Position numbers and translations under genes: made by a program
From: Marivivens aquimaris
GTDB lineage: Bacteria > Pseudomonadota > Alphaproteobacteria > Rhodobacterales > Rhodobacteraceae
Direction of reading: 5' to 3'
DNA length: 64,000 nt
Assembly (NCBI RefSeq): GCF_015220045.1
Contig: NZ_JADBGB010000001.1
Location: forward strand, 186,001-250,000
The notes under the pieces: model-generated
The model's input: the letters and a program-made list of their open reading frames with translations, nothing else
Told to the model about the DNA's origin: nothing
Database searches by the model: none
Shown here: positions 8,163-16,865 of the stretch, piece after piece
Layout: each line of letters opens with the position of its first letter
Position numbering within the stretch: the first letter of the stretch is position 1

Positions 8163-8183
8163 TGTAACAAGAAAAATGTTACA
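8163..8183. promoter_or_regulatory. Perfect inverted repeat, probable DeoR operator
   Basis: TGTAACA - 7 nt - TGTTACA lies 51 bp upstream of the FGGY kinase ATG (minus strand). A related half-site, TTGCAAAAATTACA, lies at about 8192-8205. The autogenous DeoR gene at the operon's end makes it the likely ligand. Assignment rests on position and symmetry only. Confidence 0.5.
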
Positions 8184-8271
8184 AATTTATGTTGCAAAAA
8201 TTACACGTTGGATGTTCTCAGGTGCTTTGTGTCGGCTAACGTTCTGTTTCGCTGGATACATTTCAGTTCCA

Positions 8272-8307
8272 AACAAAAAGGCCGCCGGCGATTTCTCGCG
8301 GCGGCCT
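8272..8307 (-). terminator. Rho-independent terminator for the 2OG-oxygenase gene
   Basis: A 9-bp stem AGGCCGCCG/CGGCGGCCT (8279-8287 with 8299-8307). Read on the minus strand it is followed by TTTTTGTTTGG. It lies just downstream of the stop codon at 8331. Confidence 0.85.
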
Positions 8308-8330
8308 GTCAGTTTTGTTTAGCCAAGCGC

Positions 8331-8882
8331 TCAGCGGAACGCCGGACCATGCACCCAAGTGGTTAGCGAGTAGCGAATCCCGTCGGTCACGTTGGTCACG
8401 CGGTGAGGGACGAAGCTGGGGAATAGAGTCGCGCCGCCACGTTCGGTCGCGGCGGTTTCGACCTGACCCGTGCCGTTCAGTTCCAACAGGCCGCCCTGAT
8501 AGTCGGCCGCATCGCTGAGTTGCGCGACGAGCGTCAGTTTGCGTTTCTCCGCGAAGGTCCCCGCGCCGATGTCCGAATGCCAGTCGAAGTGGCTGTCGTT
8601 GTCGGCCTCGTAGATTGCGACCTGCGAGCGCTCTGCAAATTCGGTCAGATCAAAGCCGAAGTGCTCGCGGTTGGCGCTGGCAACGGTCGACATTACGCGA
8701 TCGAAAACCCATGCTGCATCGCCTGTCTCGTCCAGCCACGAAATACGCGCTGTGCGGATGTTTTCGTTCTGGCGACCGCGTACGAGGCCTGCCTCGCGCG
8801 GACCTTCGGCCATGGCGAGACGGATGATCTCGTCGCATTCGGTGTCGGAAAACATGGCGCTGATGGTGAGCGGGCTAAGCAT
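8331..8882 (-). CDS. 2-oxoglutarate/Fe(II)-dependent oxygenase (prolyl 4-hydroxylase/PiuC-like)
   Basis: About 183 residues with a double-stranded beta-helix oxygenase core. The iron ligands are visible as HSD in HFDWHSDIGAG and the distal His in FVPHRVTNV. The 2-oxoglutarate-binding Arg is that of GIRYSLTTW. Such enzymes hydroxylate a protein or small-molecule substrate; the target is unknown. ATG 8882 is chosen as start; a TTG at 8897 is possible and neither has a strong ribosome-binding site. The gene is followed by a strong terminator and stands as a single-gene unit after lysE on the same strand. Confidence 0.85.
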   Translation of the reverse strand: MLSPLTISAMFSDTECDEIIRLAMAEGPREAGLVRGRQNENIRTARISWLDETGDAAWVFDRVMSTVASANREHFGFDLTEFAERSQVAIYEADNDSHFDWHSDIGAGTFAEKRKLTLVAQLSDAADYQGGLLELNGTGQVETAATERGGATLFPSFVPHRVTNVTDGIRYSLTTWVHGPAFR

Positions 8883-9010
8883 GGCGTTACTCGGCAATGG
8901 AAGAATCGTAGACGCGTTTGCTACTCACTCTGGCGTTGCAAATCTTCGTGGATTGCGACCACTTGAATGGTCGCAATTGAAGCGCCAGTTTGCGACATTG
9001 TATGACGCAA

Positions 9011-9622
9011 TCAGGCGTTTGATGTGCTTTCAAGCGCGAGCTTGAGGCCGAGTGCGGCAAACGATGCCGCAAAGGCGCGGCGCAGCCAGTTCATCGCGCG
9101 CTCGCTTTGCAAAAGGCGCTGGCGGCCCGTTGCGGCGAGCAACGAATAGCCCATGAAAACCACAAAGGTCATAGTGGTGAATCCGAAGCCTAGCTCTACT
9201 AGCAGTCCGAACGAGCTGCCTGCCGGAACGAATTGCGGAATGAACGCAACGAAGAACAGCGGGATCTTGGGGTTCAAAATGTTCAGCAGAATGCCGCGCG
9301 AGACGAGGCGGGCGGCGGGTTCGGGCTCTGCTGGTTTCACCGACAGTCCGCCACGATCATTGATGACCGCCCACGCCATCCAGAGCAGGTAGGCCACGCC
9401 CGCAAACTTGATCGTCTGGAATAGAACCGCGCTGGTGTGAAGGATCGCTGCAAGGCCCGCGAGAGCAATGGCCAAATGGAACACCGTAGCCAGCGTGCAG
9501 CCGACCGACGCCCAGAACCCTGCGCGCAGACCGCTACCGAGCGTAGACGACAGGGTGTAGATCACGCCGATGCCCGGTGCGAGGCACATGATGAAGGCGG
9601 TCACGAGGTATTCGATGGTCAT
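9011..9622 (-). CDS. LysE/RhtB-family amino-acid exporter
   Basis: A 203-residue inner-membrane protein with about six hydrophobic segments and the family start MTIEYLVTAFIMCLAPGIGV (the CLAPGP-like motif) followed by GLRAGFWASVGC. NPKIPLFFVAFIPQF matches the conserved NPK motif of LysE/RhtB exporters, which remove amino acids or related metabolites. Its substrate is unknown. The translation start sits directly on the T-run of a terminator-like hairpin (9629-9655) whose 3' arm contains the Shine-Dalgarno, so expression may depend on that fold. Confidence 0.9.
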   Translation of the reverse strand: MTIEYLVTAFIMCLAPGIGVIYTLSSTLGSGLRAGFWASVGCTLATVFHLAIALAGLAAILHTSAVLFQTIKFAGVAYLLWMAWAVINDRGGLSVKPAEPEPAARLVSRGILLNILNPKIPLFFVAFIPQFVPAGSSFGLLVELGFGFTTMTFVVFMGYSLLAATGRQRLLQSERAMNWLRRAFAASFAALGLKLALESTSNA

Positions 9623-9655
9623 AAAAAATGCTCCCGCAAACTGGTTACGGGAGCA
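9623..9655 (-). terminator. Terminator-like hairpin overlapping the lysE ribosome-binding site
   Basis: On the minus strand: stem TGCTCCCG, 11-nt loop, CGGGAGCA, then T6 and immediately the lysE ATG. The element can terminate transcripts arriving from the SDR/ABC operon, whose last stop codon is at 9713. The only Shine-Dalgarno-like sequence for lysE (GGGAG) is inside the 3' arm, so the same fold could hide it. Confidence 0.75.
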
Positions 9656-9712
9656 CGCTAGGTGACGGTCTGCTTTTGGTAAACGCTTAAGTCGAGGGGA
9701 GGGGCTTTCGCG

Positions 9713-10480
9713 TTACCAGCAAGTGTAGCCGCCGTCGGCCTGTACGATAGAGCCTGTCATGAGGCTCGCCGCTTCGGAGGCGAGAAAGAGAACGACCGAT
9801 GCGACCTCTTCGGGCTTGCCCATGCGGGCCATCGGAGTGCCGCCGATCCAGTGGCGGTACATCTCTTCGTTCTCATAGACGTACGTGTTCATCTCGGTCT
9901 CGATGTAGGTCGGCGCAACCGCGTTGACGCGGACCCCGCGCGACGCCCATTCCGCCGCAAGCGAGCGGGTCAGGTGGTGGACGGCGGCCTTGGACGAGTT
10001 GTAGTTCGCCTGTTCCTGCGGGCGGTTCACGATGTCTGCGGACATGGAGCCGATGTTGACGATCGAACCGCTTCCGCGCTTGAGCATCACGCGCCCGAAG
10101 GCGCGGCAGCACCAGAAAACACCGTTGAGGTTCACGTCGATGACCTTGTTCCAGACCTCGTCCGACATGTTCTCTGCCGGATGGTTGGAGATCGCGATGC
10201 CAGCGTTGTTCACGAGGATATCGAGCCCGCCTTCAGCTTCGACCTTGGCGGCCAGCGCATCCACCGCCTCACGGTTGGTGACGTCGAGCGTGGCGGCCTC
10301 GGCCGAATAGCCCTTGTCACGCAGAGCCTGCGCGGCGGTTTCGGCCGCGTCGCCCATGTCGGTTAAAATGACGTGGGCACCGCCTTCGGCGAGCGCTTCG
10401 GAGATGGCCGCGCCGATGCCGCGTGCTGCGCCGGTGACAAGTGCGCGTTTGCCGGTGATCGAGAATTTTTCGAGATACAT
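9713..10480 (-). CDS. Short-chain dehydrogenase, polyol-dehydrogenase-like
   Basis: A 255-residue classical SDR. It has the coenzyme motif TGAARGIG (residues 16-23), NNAG, the catalytic Ser in NIGSMSADIVNRPQ and the YxxxK motif in YNSSK. The C-terminus ends in DGGYTCW. From memory, the galactitol dehydrogenase of Rhodobacter has a similar NLGSMSGTIVNRPQ stretch and DGGYTVW tail, so oxidation of a sugar alcohol to a ketose is a fair guess. It is the last gene of the importer operon, 8 nt after the permease, which supports a role on the imported carbohydrate. Confidence 0.85.
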   Translation of the reverse strand: MYLEKFSITGKRALVTGAARGIGAAISEALAEGGAHVILTDMGDAAETAAQALRDKGYSAEAATLDVTNREAVDALAAKVEAEGGLDILVNNAGIAISNHPAENMSDEVWNKVIDVNLNGVFWCCRAFGRVMLKRGSGSIVNIGSMSADIVNRPQEQANYNSSKAAVHHLTRSLAAEWASRGVRVNAVAPTYIETEMNTYVYENEEMYRHWIGGTPMARMGKPEEVASVVLFLASEAASLMTGSIVQADGGYTCW

Positions 10481-10488
10481 GTCAGGTC

Positions 10489-11475
10489 TCAGCGTTTGAG
10501 GGCGGAGGTGCCGTATTGCAGAAGCATGGCGCCGATGATGATGACTCCCATGAATACCTGCTGGTGATATCCGGGAACGTTGGCGAGGTTCATAAGGTTG
10601 GCGATTACGCCCAGAATGACAACGCCGATAAACGTGTTAATCGCGCCGCCGCGTCCACCCAGAAGGCTCGCGCCGCCGATGACGACCGCCGCGATGGCGT
10701 CCAGCTCCGCGCCGACAGAGATCGTAGCCGAGCCGATGCCAGTGCGCGAGGTCGAGATCACACCAGCCAACGCCGCGAGGCCGCCGGATATGGCGTAGAC
10801 CGACACTTCATACTTGCTAATGGAAATGCCCGAGAGGCGCACGGCTTCGGAGTTGGAGCCGACGGCTTTGACCATGCGACCAAAGCGGGTGAAGCGTAGG
10901 GTCAGGCCGGCGATGACGAAAACGGCGATCATCAGGATAACGGGGTAGGGTACGCCCGCGAAGCGGCCAACACCGAATTCGGTGATCAGTTCACCCGCGC
11001 TCCCCATGCGGATCGGCTGGCCGCTCGATGCGATCAGGGCGAAGCCGCGTGCGATGGTCATGACGGCGAGGGTGGTGACGAACGGCGGCAACTTGAGAAA
11101 CGCGACGAGCGCGCCCGACAGCAGACCGCAAGCGATGCCGGTGCCGACAGCGGCGGCCAGTGCGATGCCGGTGCCGTATTCCTGGATCAGGACAGCCGCG
11201 ATGACGGAGCCGAGCGCAGCAACAGAGCCGACCGAAAGGTCGATGCCGCGCGTCAGGATCACGAAAAGCATACCGACCGACATCAGGCCGATGCCTGCGA
11301 CTTGGCGCAGCACGTTGAACAGGTTGCGTTGGGACAGGAATACATCCGACATCCACGTCGCGAAGATGAGCAGTGCCAGCAGAATAATCGCCGGACCGAC
11401 CGAGTGGATCAGGTCGGGCAGGCGGGCGGACAGCTTGCGCTGCGATTTCTGCGGTTCGAGTTCGATAGTGGTCAT
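10489..11475 (-). CDS. RbsC-type sugar ABC transporter permease
   Basis: A 328-residue polytopic membrane protein of the BPD_transp_2 family. Family features are LTRGIDLSVGSVAALGSV near residue 80 and FIGVVILGVIANLMNLANV near the C-terminus. It forms the transmembrane channel of a ribose/simple-sugar importer, paired with the ATPase 14 nt upstream and the binding protein before it. The following SDR suggests that the cargo is a sugar alcohol or sugar. Confidence 0.93.
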   Translation of the reverse strand: MTTIELEPQKSQRKLSARLPDLIHSVGPAIILLALLIFATWMSDVFLSQRNLFNVLRQVAGIGLMSVGMLFVILTRGIDLSVGSVAALGSVIAAVLIQEYGTGIALAAAVGTGIACGLLSGALVAFLKLPPFVTTLAVMTIARGFALIASSGQPIRMGSAGELITEFGVGRFAGVPYPVILMIAVFVIAGLTLRFTRFGRMVKAVGSNSEAVRLSGISISKYEVSVYAISGGLAALAGVISTSRTGIGSATISVGAELDAIAAVVIGGASLLGGRGGAINTFIGVVILGVIANLMNLANVPGYHQQVFMGVIIIGAMLLQYGTSALKR

Positions 11476-11489
11476 GGTCGCTCCTCCTC

Positions 11490-12983
11490 TCAGGCTGCGT
11501 CGCCGACGCCGGGCATCGCGAGCTTGAGTAGATTTTCCTCGGAATATTGGTCTTTGGTCAGTTCGCCAGTCAGTTCGCCTTCGCGCATGACGATCACGCG
11601 GTCACACAGGCCGAACAGTTCGTGGTGCTCGGACGACACAACGAGAACGGCGCGTCCCTCTGCGGCAAACTGTTTAATCAGGGCGTAGATTTCCGACTTT
11701 GCGCCGACATCGACACCGCGTGTGGGCTCGTCGAAGATCAGCAGGTCGACGTCCGCGTGGAACCACTTGGCCAGAACGACTTTTTGCTGGTTGCCGCCCG
11801 ACAGGGAGGACACCGGATCGTCGATGCTGCCAGCCTTGAGGCGCAGTGCCTTCGCCAGCTTTTCGGCGGTCTCGTGTTCTTTGCGGCCACGGATGATGCC
11901 GAGTGGGCCGGTCAGCGGTTTCAAGCGCGCCATTGTCGAGTTGATGCGGATCGCCGTTTCGAGGATCACGCCGTGTTCCTTGCGGCTCTCGGGCGCGAGG
12001 CCGATGCCTGCTTTCACCGCGTCCTTGGGCTGGCGGAGTTTCAGCTTCTTGCCGTGGAGGTAAACGCTGCCGGTGTCTGCTTTGTCAGCGCCGAAGATCA
12101 AACGCATCAGCTCAGTCCGTCCCGCGCCGACAAGTCCGCCGATGCCGACGATTTCGCCTGCATGGACGGTGAGCGATGCGTTGCGGACAGCCGTCCCGCG
12201 ACCCAAGTTTTCCAGTCGCAGAACTTCCGCGCCAACGGGGCGGTCCACGTCTTCGCCGAATAGGTCAGACAGCGGACGCCCGACCATCAGGCGGATCATG
12301 TCATCAATTGACAGTCGCTCGCGGTCCAGCGTTTCAACCGAACTGCCGTCCTTGAGAACAGTCACGCGGTCGGAAATCTGCATGATCTCGTCGAGGCGGT
12401 GGGAAATATAGATGACCGCGACGCCCTTGGCGCGCAGTCCTTCGATGATCGCCAGCAGGCGCTGGGCGTCCTGAACCGACAAAACAGCGGTCGGTTCGTC
12501 AAAAACCATCACGCGGGCATTTTTCGAAAGCGCTTTCGCGATTTCGACAATCTGTTGGTGGGCAACGGAGAGGGAACCGGCAAGCGCATCAGGAGAAATG
12601 TCGAAGCCGAGGCTCTGGATCAGCGTACGTGCGCGGCGGCGCAGGTCGGGCCAGTTGATGAAACCCGGAAGCTCGCCGAGGAAAATGTTCTCGGCCACCG
12701 TCAGATCACCGGCCAAAGCCATCTCTTGGTGAATGACGACGATGCCTTCGTCGATCGCTGCCTGCGGGTTGGCGAAGCGGATCTCTTTCCCGTCGATCGA
12801 AACGGTTCCATGGGTGGGTGTGTGCTCCCCGCCCAGAACGCGCATCAGGGTCGACTTTCCGGCCCCGTTTTCGCCGACGAGAGCGTGAACTTCGCCCTCC
12901 CTCAAATCAAAATCGACGCCCTGAAGCGCCTTAACTCCACCGAAATATTTGTGGATGCCGCGTAGTCTTACGATCTCGGCCAT
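11490..12983 (-). CDS. RbsA-type sugar ABC transporter ATP-binding protein
   Basis: A 497-residue tandem ATPase. The first nucleotide-binding domain has Walker A GENGAGKST (residues ~36-44) and DEPTAVLS. The second is degenerate at its Walker A (GLVGAGRTE) but has the signature LSGGNQQKV and DEPTRGVDVG, the normal pattern in RbsA/XylG proteins. It powers import through the RbsC-type permease. It lies between the binding protein and the permease in one operon. Confidence 0.95.
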   Translation of the reverse strand: MAEIVRLRGIHKYFGGVKALQGVDFDLREGEVHALVGENGAGKSTLMRVLGGEHTPTHGTVSIDGKEIRFANPQAAIDEGIVVIHQEMALAGDLTVAENIFLGELPGFINWPDLRRRARTLIQSLGFDISPDALAGSLSVAHQQIVEIAKALSKNARVMVFDEPTAVLSVQDAQRLLAIIEGLRAKGVAVIYISHRLDEIMQISDRVTVLKDGSSVETLDRERLSIDDMIRLMVGRPLSDLFGEDVDRPVGAEVLRLENLGRGTAVRNASLTVHAGEIVGIGGLVGAGRTELMRLIFGADKADTGSVYLHGKKLKLRQPKDAVKAGIGLAPESRKEHGVILETAIRINSTMARLKPLTGPLGIIRGRKEHETAEKLAKALRLKAGSIDDPVSSLSGGNQQKVVLAKWFHADVDLLIFDEPTRGVDVGAKSEIYALIKQFAAEGRAVLVVSSEHHELFGLCDRVIVMREGELTGELTKDQYSEENLLKLAMPGVGDAA

Positions 12984-13052
12984 AATGTCACCCTCCGTTT
13001 GGTTGTCGCGGATGGTCCGGGCGAAGTGCTGCCCGCCCGGACCGGAGTGCGA

Positions 13053-14018
13053 TTAGAAAACGGCTTCGGGGTCGTAGTAATCGCCCACGTTGTCTTGGGT
13101 GATGACAGCCGGTTCGGTGTAGGTGATCGACGGCACGTCGGTCAGTTGGCCGTCGATGACGCCCTTCGCGATGTCTACTGCGGTCGCTGCAACAACTGCG
13201 GGGTTATTGAGGCCGGTCGCGCCGTATTCGCCGGTTTCGATCAACTCGAGAGCTTCTTTCTGTCCGTCAGCAGCGGCGACCAGCATGACCTGATCTTCCA
13301 GACCTTCGGCGCGCAGTGCGTTGCGGGCACCCAGAAGCATGGAGTCGTTCTCGCCGAGGACGATGTTCACGTCCGGATGTGCGGTGAGGATGTCTTCCAT
13401 AGCGGTCAGGCCGCCTTCGTTGCCCCAGCCACCCCAGCCTTGAGCGACAACTTCGAAGCTCGCGTGGCCTTGGTTCTGAAGCTGACCTTCGAGGAGGCCC
13501 GCGAGAACGCCGAGGCGACGCTCACGGCCGACTTCGTTGCCCTGATCGCCCGAGAGAAGCGCGATTTTCAGGTCCTGACCTGCGGTCTCGTCTGCGAGCC
13601 ACTGGCCGACGAGCATACCGTTCTGGGTGTTCGACGACTGGACGAGGGTGACGATGTTCGCCGACGCATCGACCGAGCTGTCGATGGCGATGACGGGGAT
13701 GCCAGCAGCGGCGGCAGCGTTGATCGCGGGGACGAGGCCCTGGCTGTCACGTACGTTGATGATCAGCGCGTCGACGCCCTGAGCGACGAGGTCTTCAACG
13801 TCCGAAACCTGCTTGTTCAGGTCGTTGCCTGCGTCAGCCGAGATCGGGGTGCAGCCGATTTCTTCGGCGCGCTTGCGAGCGGCAACGTCCTGCGCTGCGA
13901 AATACGGAGCGTCGAGGGTCTTCATCGAAATACCGATGGTGCAATCATCCGCAGAAGCTGCGCCAGCCATCAGAATTGCAGCGACGGACGAAGCGGTAGT
14001 GAGTTTCAGAAATTTCAC
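13053..14018 (-). CDS. RbsB-type periplasmic sugar-binding protein
   Basis: A 321-residue Peripla_BP_4-type protein with a signal peptide (cleavage probably after AGAASA, residue ~22). Family motifs are GISMKTLDAPYF, VDALIINVRDSQGLVPAINAA, GIPVIAIDSSVD and ENDSMLLGARNAL. It captures the substrate in the periplasm and delivers it to the RbsC/RbsA-type complex encoded just downstream. It is the first gene of the transporter-SDR operon; the 207 bp before it carry GTAGT/ACTAC dyads that probably bind the HexR-like regulator encoded next door. Confidence 0.93.
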   Translation of the reverse strand: MKFLKLTTASSVAAILMAGAASADDCTIGISMKTLDAPYFAAQDVAARKRAEEIGCTPISADAGNDLNKQVSDVEDLVAQGVDALIINVRDSQGLVPAINAAAAAGIPVIAIDSSVDASANIVTLVQSSNTQNGMLVGQWLADETAGQDLKIALLSGDQGNEVGRERRLGVLAGLLEGQLQNQGHASFEVVAQGWGGWGNEGGLTAMEDILTAHPDVNIVLGENDSMLLGARNALRAEGLEDQVMLVAAADGQKEALELIETGEYGATGLNNPAVVAATAVDIAKGVIDGQLTDVPSITYTEPAVITQDNVGDYYDPEAVF

Positions 14019-14066
14019 GGATTTCCTCCCAGTTTTTGCGGGGAAGCTCCTCTGCCTCCCTCTAAT

Positions 14067-14086
14067 TTGGTAGTTTTAATACTAAA
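14067..14086. promoter_or_regulatory. Operator-like dyad upstream of the sugar-binding protein gene
   Basis: TTTGGTAGTTTTAATACTAA is an imperfect palindrome of the GTAGTnnnnACTA type and lies about 50 bp before the start codon at 14018. It resembles the HexR/RpiR-type operator TGTARTWWWATTACA. Related half-sites (ATTTACTACA about 14115-14124, AAACTACA 14138-14145) follow. Confidence 0.5.
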
Positions 14087-14172
14087 CAGTATACCGGTCA
14101 ACAAATATGACGGAATTTACTACACAAAAATATAGCAAAACTACATAAATCGTGTGAGGCACAGTTGTTTCG

Positions 14173-14187
14173 GGTAATTTTACTACC
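14173..14187. promoter_or_regulatory. Second operator-like dyad in the hexR-like/SBP intergenic region
   Basis: GGTAATTTTACTACC, a 15-bp near-perfect palindrome of the same family as the sites at 19110-19124 and 14067-14086. It lies 39 bp after the stop of the HexR-like gene and 155 bp upstream of the binding-protein start. Confidence 0.5.
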
Positions 14188-14225
14188 GAAATTACTGGTT
14201 AATGAACGCAAGAGGTGACGCGGTT

Positions 14226-15098
14226 TCAGGCGTTTCCACGCAGGCGGGTCAGGCCTTCTTTCATCTCGCCGATGCGGGCGTGATGATTTGTGCCGCGCTG
14301 GAGACTCACTGCCGTCGACAGGATGTCGATCACTACAAGATGCGACAGGCGCGAAACGGTCGGGGTGTAGAGGTCGGTGTTTTCCAGCGTCTCGACCACC
14401 AGATGCGTGTCGCAGTTGGCGAGCAGGGGGCTACCGTCTTCGCCGGTGATTCCGATGGTGTGCGCACCGCGCTCGCGGGCGACGCGCATGGTCTCGACAA
14501 TGTCCTTGGTCTGGCCGGTGTTGGAGATCGCGACCGCAACGTCTCCCTCGCCAAGCATGTCCGCCGTCATGAACATCTGGTGCGAGTCCGACGGCGCGCC
14601 GCAAGGCACACCGAACAGCGGGAACTTCTGCTGGGCATCGCGGGCCACAATGCCCGATGCGCCGAAGCCGAAGAACTCGATCCGCTTTGCCTTCGACAGT
14701 GCCGCAACGGCCTTTTCGAGGTGGCTGTGGTTCAGCTTGCTCTGCGCCCAGTTCAGGTTCGACAGGTTGTAGTCGAACACCTTGGTGATGATCGTGTCGA
14801 GGCTGTCCTCGTCCGTGATCGCCGTGTGGGACGTCGTGCGTGCAAAGGCGAGCGAACGCGCGAGTTTGACCCGCATATCGCGGAAGCCGTCGCAGCCGAT
14901 AGCCGTGCAGAAGCGGATCACGGTCGGTTCGCTGACGCCCGCCGTTTTGGCGAGCGTTGCGAGGGTCATGGCGACGACGCCTTCGGGATTGCTGAGAACC
15001 ACTTCGGCCACGCGGCGATCGGACTTCCGCAGATCGTCCTGTAGGCGGACGATATCTTCTAGGAGGTTGTCGTCGGAGCTGCGGTTGATCTGGTCCAT
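14226..15098 (-). CDS. HexR-like RpiR-family transcriptional regulator
   Basis: About 290 residues. The N-terminal HTH_6 domain (residues ~10-85) includes LATLAKTAGVSEPTVIRF. A C-terminal SIS sugar-phosphate-binding domain (~120-260) includes FFGFGASGIVARDAQQKF and ISNTGQTKDIVE. The layout and many positions resemble HexR, the KDPG-sensing repressor of Entner-Doudoroff genes. The same operon encodes a KDPG-type aldolase, and HexR-like dyads lie before it. ATG 15098 (MDQINR) is chosen for its Shine-Dalgarno (GAAGAG); a longer form is open upstream inside the preceding gene, with which it overlaps by 40 nt. Confidence 0.85.
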   Translation of the reverse strand: MDQINRSSDDNLLEDIVRLQDDLRKSDRRVAEVVLSNPEGVVAMTLATLAKTAGVSEPTVIRFCTAIGCDGFRDMRVKLARSLAFARTTSHTAITDEDSLDTIITKVFDYNLSNLNWAQSKLNHSHLEKAVAALSKAKRIEFFGFGASGIVARDAQQKFPLFGVPCGAPSDSHQMFMTADMLGEGDVAVAISNTGQTKDIVETMRVARERGAHTIGITGEDGSPLLANCDTHLVVETLENTDLYTPTVSRLSHLVVIDILSTAVSLQRGTNHHARIGEMKEGLTRLRGNA

Positions 15099-15937
15099 GT
15101 CTCTTCGCTCGCCTTCTCGGTCAGAATGGACAGGCATTCTCCCGGCGTTGGGCGGATCACTCGAAGAGAGGTCTGTTCCGCGGCGGCCTTGTCGATGACG
15201 TCCGGTTCAATCGTGTTGAACGCGAACATACCGAAGTGATGCGGAACGAGAAAGGGATAGTCGGCAGCTAGCGCGATAGCTTCGTGCAAGTGGAAGTTGC
15301 CGGGGATGCCCTCGGACGCGCGCCGTTCATCGCGGCCGTTGACGGGCAGCAGGCAGATATCGGGCGCAAACGCTTTGACGCGCTCGGACAGGCCGTCGAA
15401 GGGAATGCTGTCGCCCGAGTGATAGATGCGCAGGTCGCCGGTCGCGATCCCGTATCCGAGGAACAGGTGCTGGCCGGTGTCATTGCGAGCGAGCGTTTCG
15501 TGCGCGGCGGGGAGGGCGGTGATTTCCAGACCACTGAGCGGTTCGATGGTTTCGTCGGCGTCAATCAGGATCAGCTTGGCGTCCTCGCCAACCCGTTCTC
15601 TAGCGAGTGCCTCGCAAGCGGCAGGAACGACGAATGGCAGGTCAGGGAACCGTTCATGCAGCGGCCCGAGCGTCTCTGGGTCCAGATGGTCGGTGTGCCC
15701 GTGCGTGACGAGCACAAGATCGGGCCTTGGCAAATCCGCGACCGTGATCGGCGGTGCCATCATCCGCACGTGGTCGTTCTTTTTGCCCACGTATTTCTTG
15801 GCAAGGCTATCCGACAGGTAGGGGTCGATCAGGATGCGGTGCTTGCCTGTCTCGATCCAGAAACCGGCTTGGCCGAGCCAATAAAGGCTCGGCTTTCCGG
15901 CTTTCGGAAGCTCCGCTGCGCCGCGCTCAATGCGCAT
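15059..15937 (-). CDS. UlaG-like metallo-beta-lactamase-fold hydrolase
   Basis: A 292-residue MBL-fold metal hydrolase. The metal motif THGHTDHLD is at residues ~78-86, with further ligands in PAAHETLA, YHSGDSIPFDG and VPHHFGMFAF. UlaG opens the lactone of L-ascorbate-6-phosphate, so a (phospho)lactonase role in this sugar locus is possible; the fold also covers many unrelated hydrolases. The gene overlaps the hydroxyacid dehydrogenase upstream by 11 nt and the HexR-like gene downstream by 40 nt, so it is firmly part of the operon. Its serine/threonine-rich C-terminal tail is the part that overlaps the regulator. Confidence 0.8.
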   Translation of the reverse strand: MRIERGAAELPKAGKPSLYWLGQAGFWIETGKHRILIDPYLSDSLAKKYVGKKNDHVRMMAPPITVADLPRPDLVLVTHGHTDHLDPETLGPLHERFPDLPFVVPAACEALARERVGEDAKLILIDADETIEPLSGLEITALPAAHETLARNDTGQHLFLGYGIATGDLRIYHSGDSIPFDGLSERVKAFAPDICLLPVNGRDERRASEGIPGNFHLHEAIALAADYPFLVPHHFGMFAFNTIEPDVIDKAAAEQTSLRVIRPTPGECLSILTEKASEETWTRSTAAPTTTS

Positions 15938-16865
15938 GGCTGACCAAAGCGTCGAGCAGATTGTCTACTGCTCGCTGGGTGGAGCGATCGACCGAAGCAG
16001 TTGTGAAGCCGCCGATGTGGGTCGTTGTCAGTACTCGGGGGTGTTGGAGCAGGGCGCTCGGCGCTGGCGGCTCCGAATGGAAGACGTCCGTGGCGTAAGC
16101 GCCGATCTGGCCGCTCTCGATGGCTGCCAGCATCGCGTCGTCGTCAACGAGGCCCGCGCGGGCAGTGTTCACGACGATGGCTCCTTTGGCCATGCGGTTT
16201 AGGGCCGAAGCGTCCATCAGGGCGCTGCCGTCTTTGGGCATCGGGGCGTGCAGACTCACCACTTCGGCTCCTTCCAGCGCGGCATCGAAATCGCAGCGCG
16301 TGAACGAAGGATGGACGATCTGATCCTGCGGCGCAAACGGGTCGAAGCCGCGTACTTTGGCTCCCAAAGCGAGGCACATATTGGCGTAGGTCGCGCCAAT
16401 CGCGCCAAGGCCGATCACGGCGATCTTCGTATCAGAGATTTCCTTGCCGATCCGGCGGGGCCACTCGCCACTACGCATTCCTGTGTGTGTCGGGACGACG
16501 TCGCGCAGGCTAGACAGCGTGAGGGTCAGTGCCAGTTCGGCCACGCCCTTCGCATTTGTGCCCTCGGCGCGGCACACCTTGATCCCGCGCTTGGTCAGGA
16601 GGTCGATCGGCAGGTTGTCGATGCCGGTGCCGTTGCGCGAAATGACCCGCAGGTCGTTCGCGGCCTCGATTACCTTGTCAGTCACCGGTTCCACCCCTGC
16701 GAGCCAGCCGACGCAGCCGTCAATGGCTTCGATCAACTGGTCCTCGCGAGGAGTGGCGCCCGGAGAGGGCATGGAGAGCTCGAAGCCTGCTTCTTCGAGC
16801 TTGTGCAAAATCGGGTGGCCGCCTTTGGAGAGCGAGCGGGGCGTGATCAGGATCTTGGCCATCAT
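15927..16865 (-). CDS. D-2-hydroxyacid dehydrogenase (phosphoglycerate dehydrogenase-like)
   Basis: A 312-residue NAD-dependent 2-hydroxyacid dehydrogenase. The NAD-binding motif is VIGLGAIGATYAN. The catalytic residues are Arg in VNTARAGLVDD, Glu in VFHSEPP and His in TTTHIGGFT. It oxidises a 2-hydroxy acid to the keto acid or does the reverse. Its short form, without an ACT domain, and its place between UlaG-like and shikimate-dehydrogenase-like genes point to a catabolic step rather than serine synthesis. It overlaps the upstream gene by 4 nt (ATGATG start). Confidence 0.88.
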   Translation of the reverse strand: MMAKILITPRSLSKGGHPILHKLEEAGFELSMPSPGATPREDQLIEAIDGCVGWLAGVEPVTDKVIEAANDLRVISRNGTGIDNLPIDLLTKRGIKVCRAEGTNAKGVAELALTLTLSSLRDVVPTHTGMRSGEWPRRIGKEISDTKIAVIGLGAIGATYANMCLALGAKVRGFDPFAPQDQIVHPSFTRCDFDAALEGAEVVSLHAPMPKDGSALMDASALNRMAKGAIVVNTARAGLVDDDAMLAAIESGQIGAYATDVFHSEPPAPSALLQHPRVLTTTHIGGFTTASVDRSTQRAVDNLLDALVSHAH

